DNA of 5,859 nt from Melioribacteraceae bacterium. Lineage in GTDB: Bacteria; Bacteroidota; Ignavibacteria; Ignavibacteriales; Melioribacteraceae. Positions 5,773-5,859 of the stretch are shown here, piece after piece. The stretch covers positions 1-5,859 of the forward strand of contig JAQICK010000286.1 in assembly GCA_027858595.1 (NCBI GenBank), read 5' to 3'. Position numbers and translations under genes: made by a program. The number at the start of each line of letters is the position of its first letter. Positions within the stretch are counted from its first letter, which is position 1. Below the pieces are notes generated by a model, which saw only the letters and a list, made by a program, of their open reading frames with translations, was not told the origin of the DNA and made no database searches.

Positions 5773-5859
5773 TTTTGAAAGTTGGTTATTGTTATTTATT
5801 TGGATTTAATCTTTTGTCGTTGTGTGCTTTATACAAAATTAAGTGACAAACAATAGTGC

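Larger units (their letters stand above)
5491..5859. other. Non-coding stretch, mostly a palindromic element
   Basis: No convincing reading frame is present on either strand. The first 60 bases after the cytochrome-like gene are AT-rich and show no strong terminator. The middle contains the nested inverted-repeat element and its flanking direct repeats. In the final 87 bases (5773-5859) I see nothing I can support; they probably lead to a gene beyond the window. Confidence 0.7.

Noticed and set aside
5814..5835. Sigma70-like promoter TTGTCG / TATACA near the right edge
   Set aside because: The spacer is only about 10 bases, far from the usual 17, and there is no gene in view downstream.

Overview
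The window reads as chromosomal DNA from an AT-rich Gram-negative bacterium of the Bacteroidota/Ignavibacteria/Chlorobi side of the tree. This is inferred from an Omp85 outer-membrane barrel protein, signal peptides with Ala-Gln cleavage sites, an SPII lipoprotein with an atypical CX4CH heme motif, and the general style of the proteins. Clear AGGA Shine-Dalgarno sites precede two of the four genes, which argues mildly against a typical Bacteroidia/Flavobacteriia genome. The phylum call is inference only.

Layout. From 49 to 1236 (+) lies a membrane-anchored HtrA/Deg serine protease with an intact His-Asp-Ser triad and one PDZ domain. It faces a minus-strand block: a tRNA-Ala(GGC) at 1336-1408, a three-POTRA Omp85 (BamA/TamA-like) protein at 1438-3555 and a secreted PhoD-like metallophosphatase at 3648-4997. 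A perfect 18-bp inverted repeat (1281-1334) separates the converging units and probably terminates both. Diverging from the phosphatase is a small plus-strand lipoprotein with a c-type cytochrome motif (5071-5490). The last 369 bases hold no convincing gene but contain a nested palindromic element (about 5558-5764) flanked by identical 8-bp direct repeats.

How the parts may work together. All four proteins are envelope proteins: a periplasmic quality-control protease, an outer-membrane insertase or translocase, a secreted phosphoesterase, and a lipid-anchored electron-transfer or heme protein. The phosphatase, Omp85 and tRNA genes lie in the same direction with gaps of 92 and 29 bp and may be cotranscribed. 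A metallophosphatase next to an Omp85 barrel recalls known fusions of these two domain types, so a functional link is possible but unproven.

The most unusual items are the nested palindromic element with target-site-like repeats, the Cys-to-Gly change in the first catalytic motif of the phosphatase, and the phosphatase/Omp85 pairing. I see no CRISPR array, phage, toxin-antitoxin or obvious defence system here.
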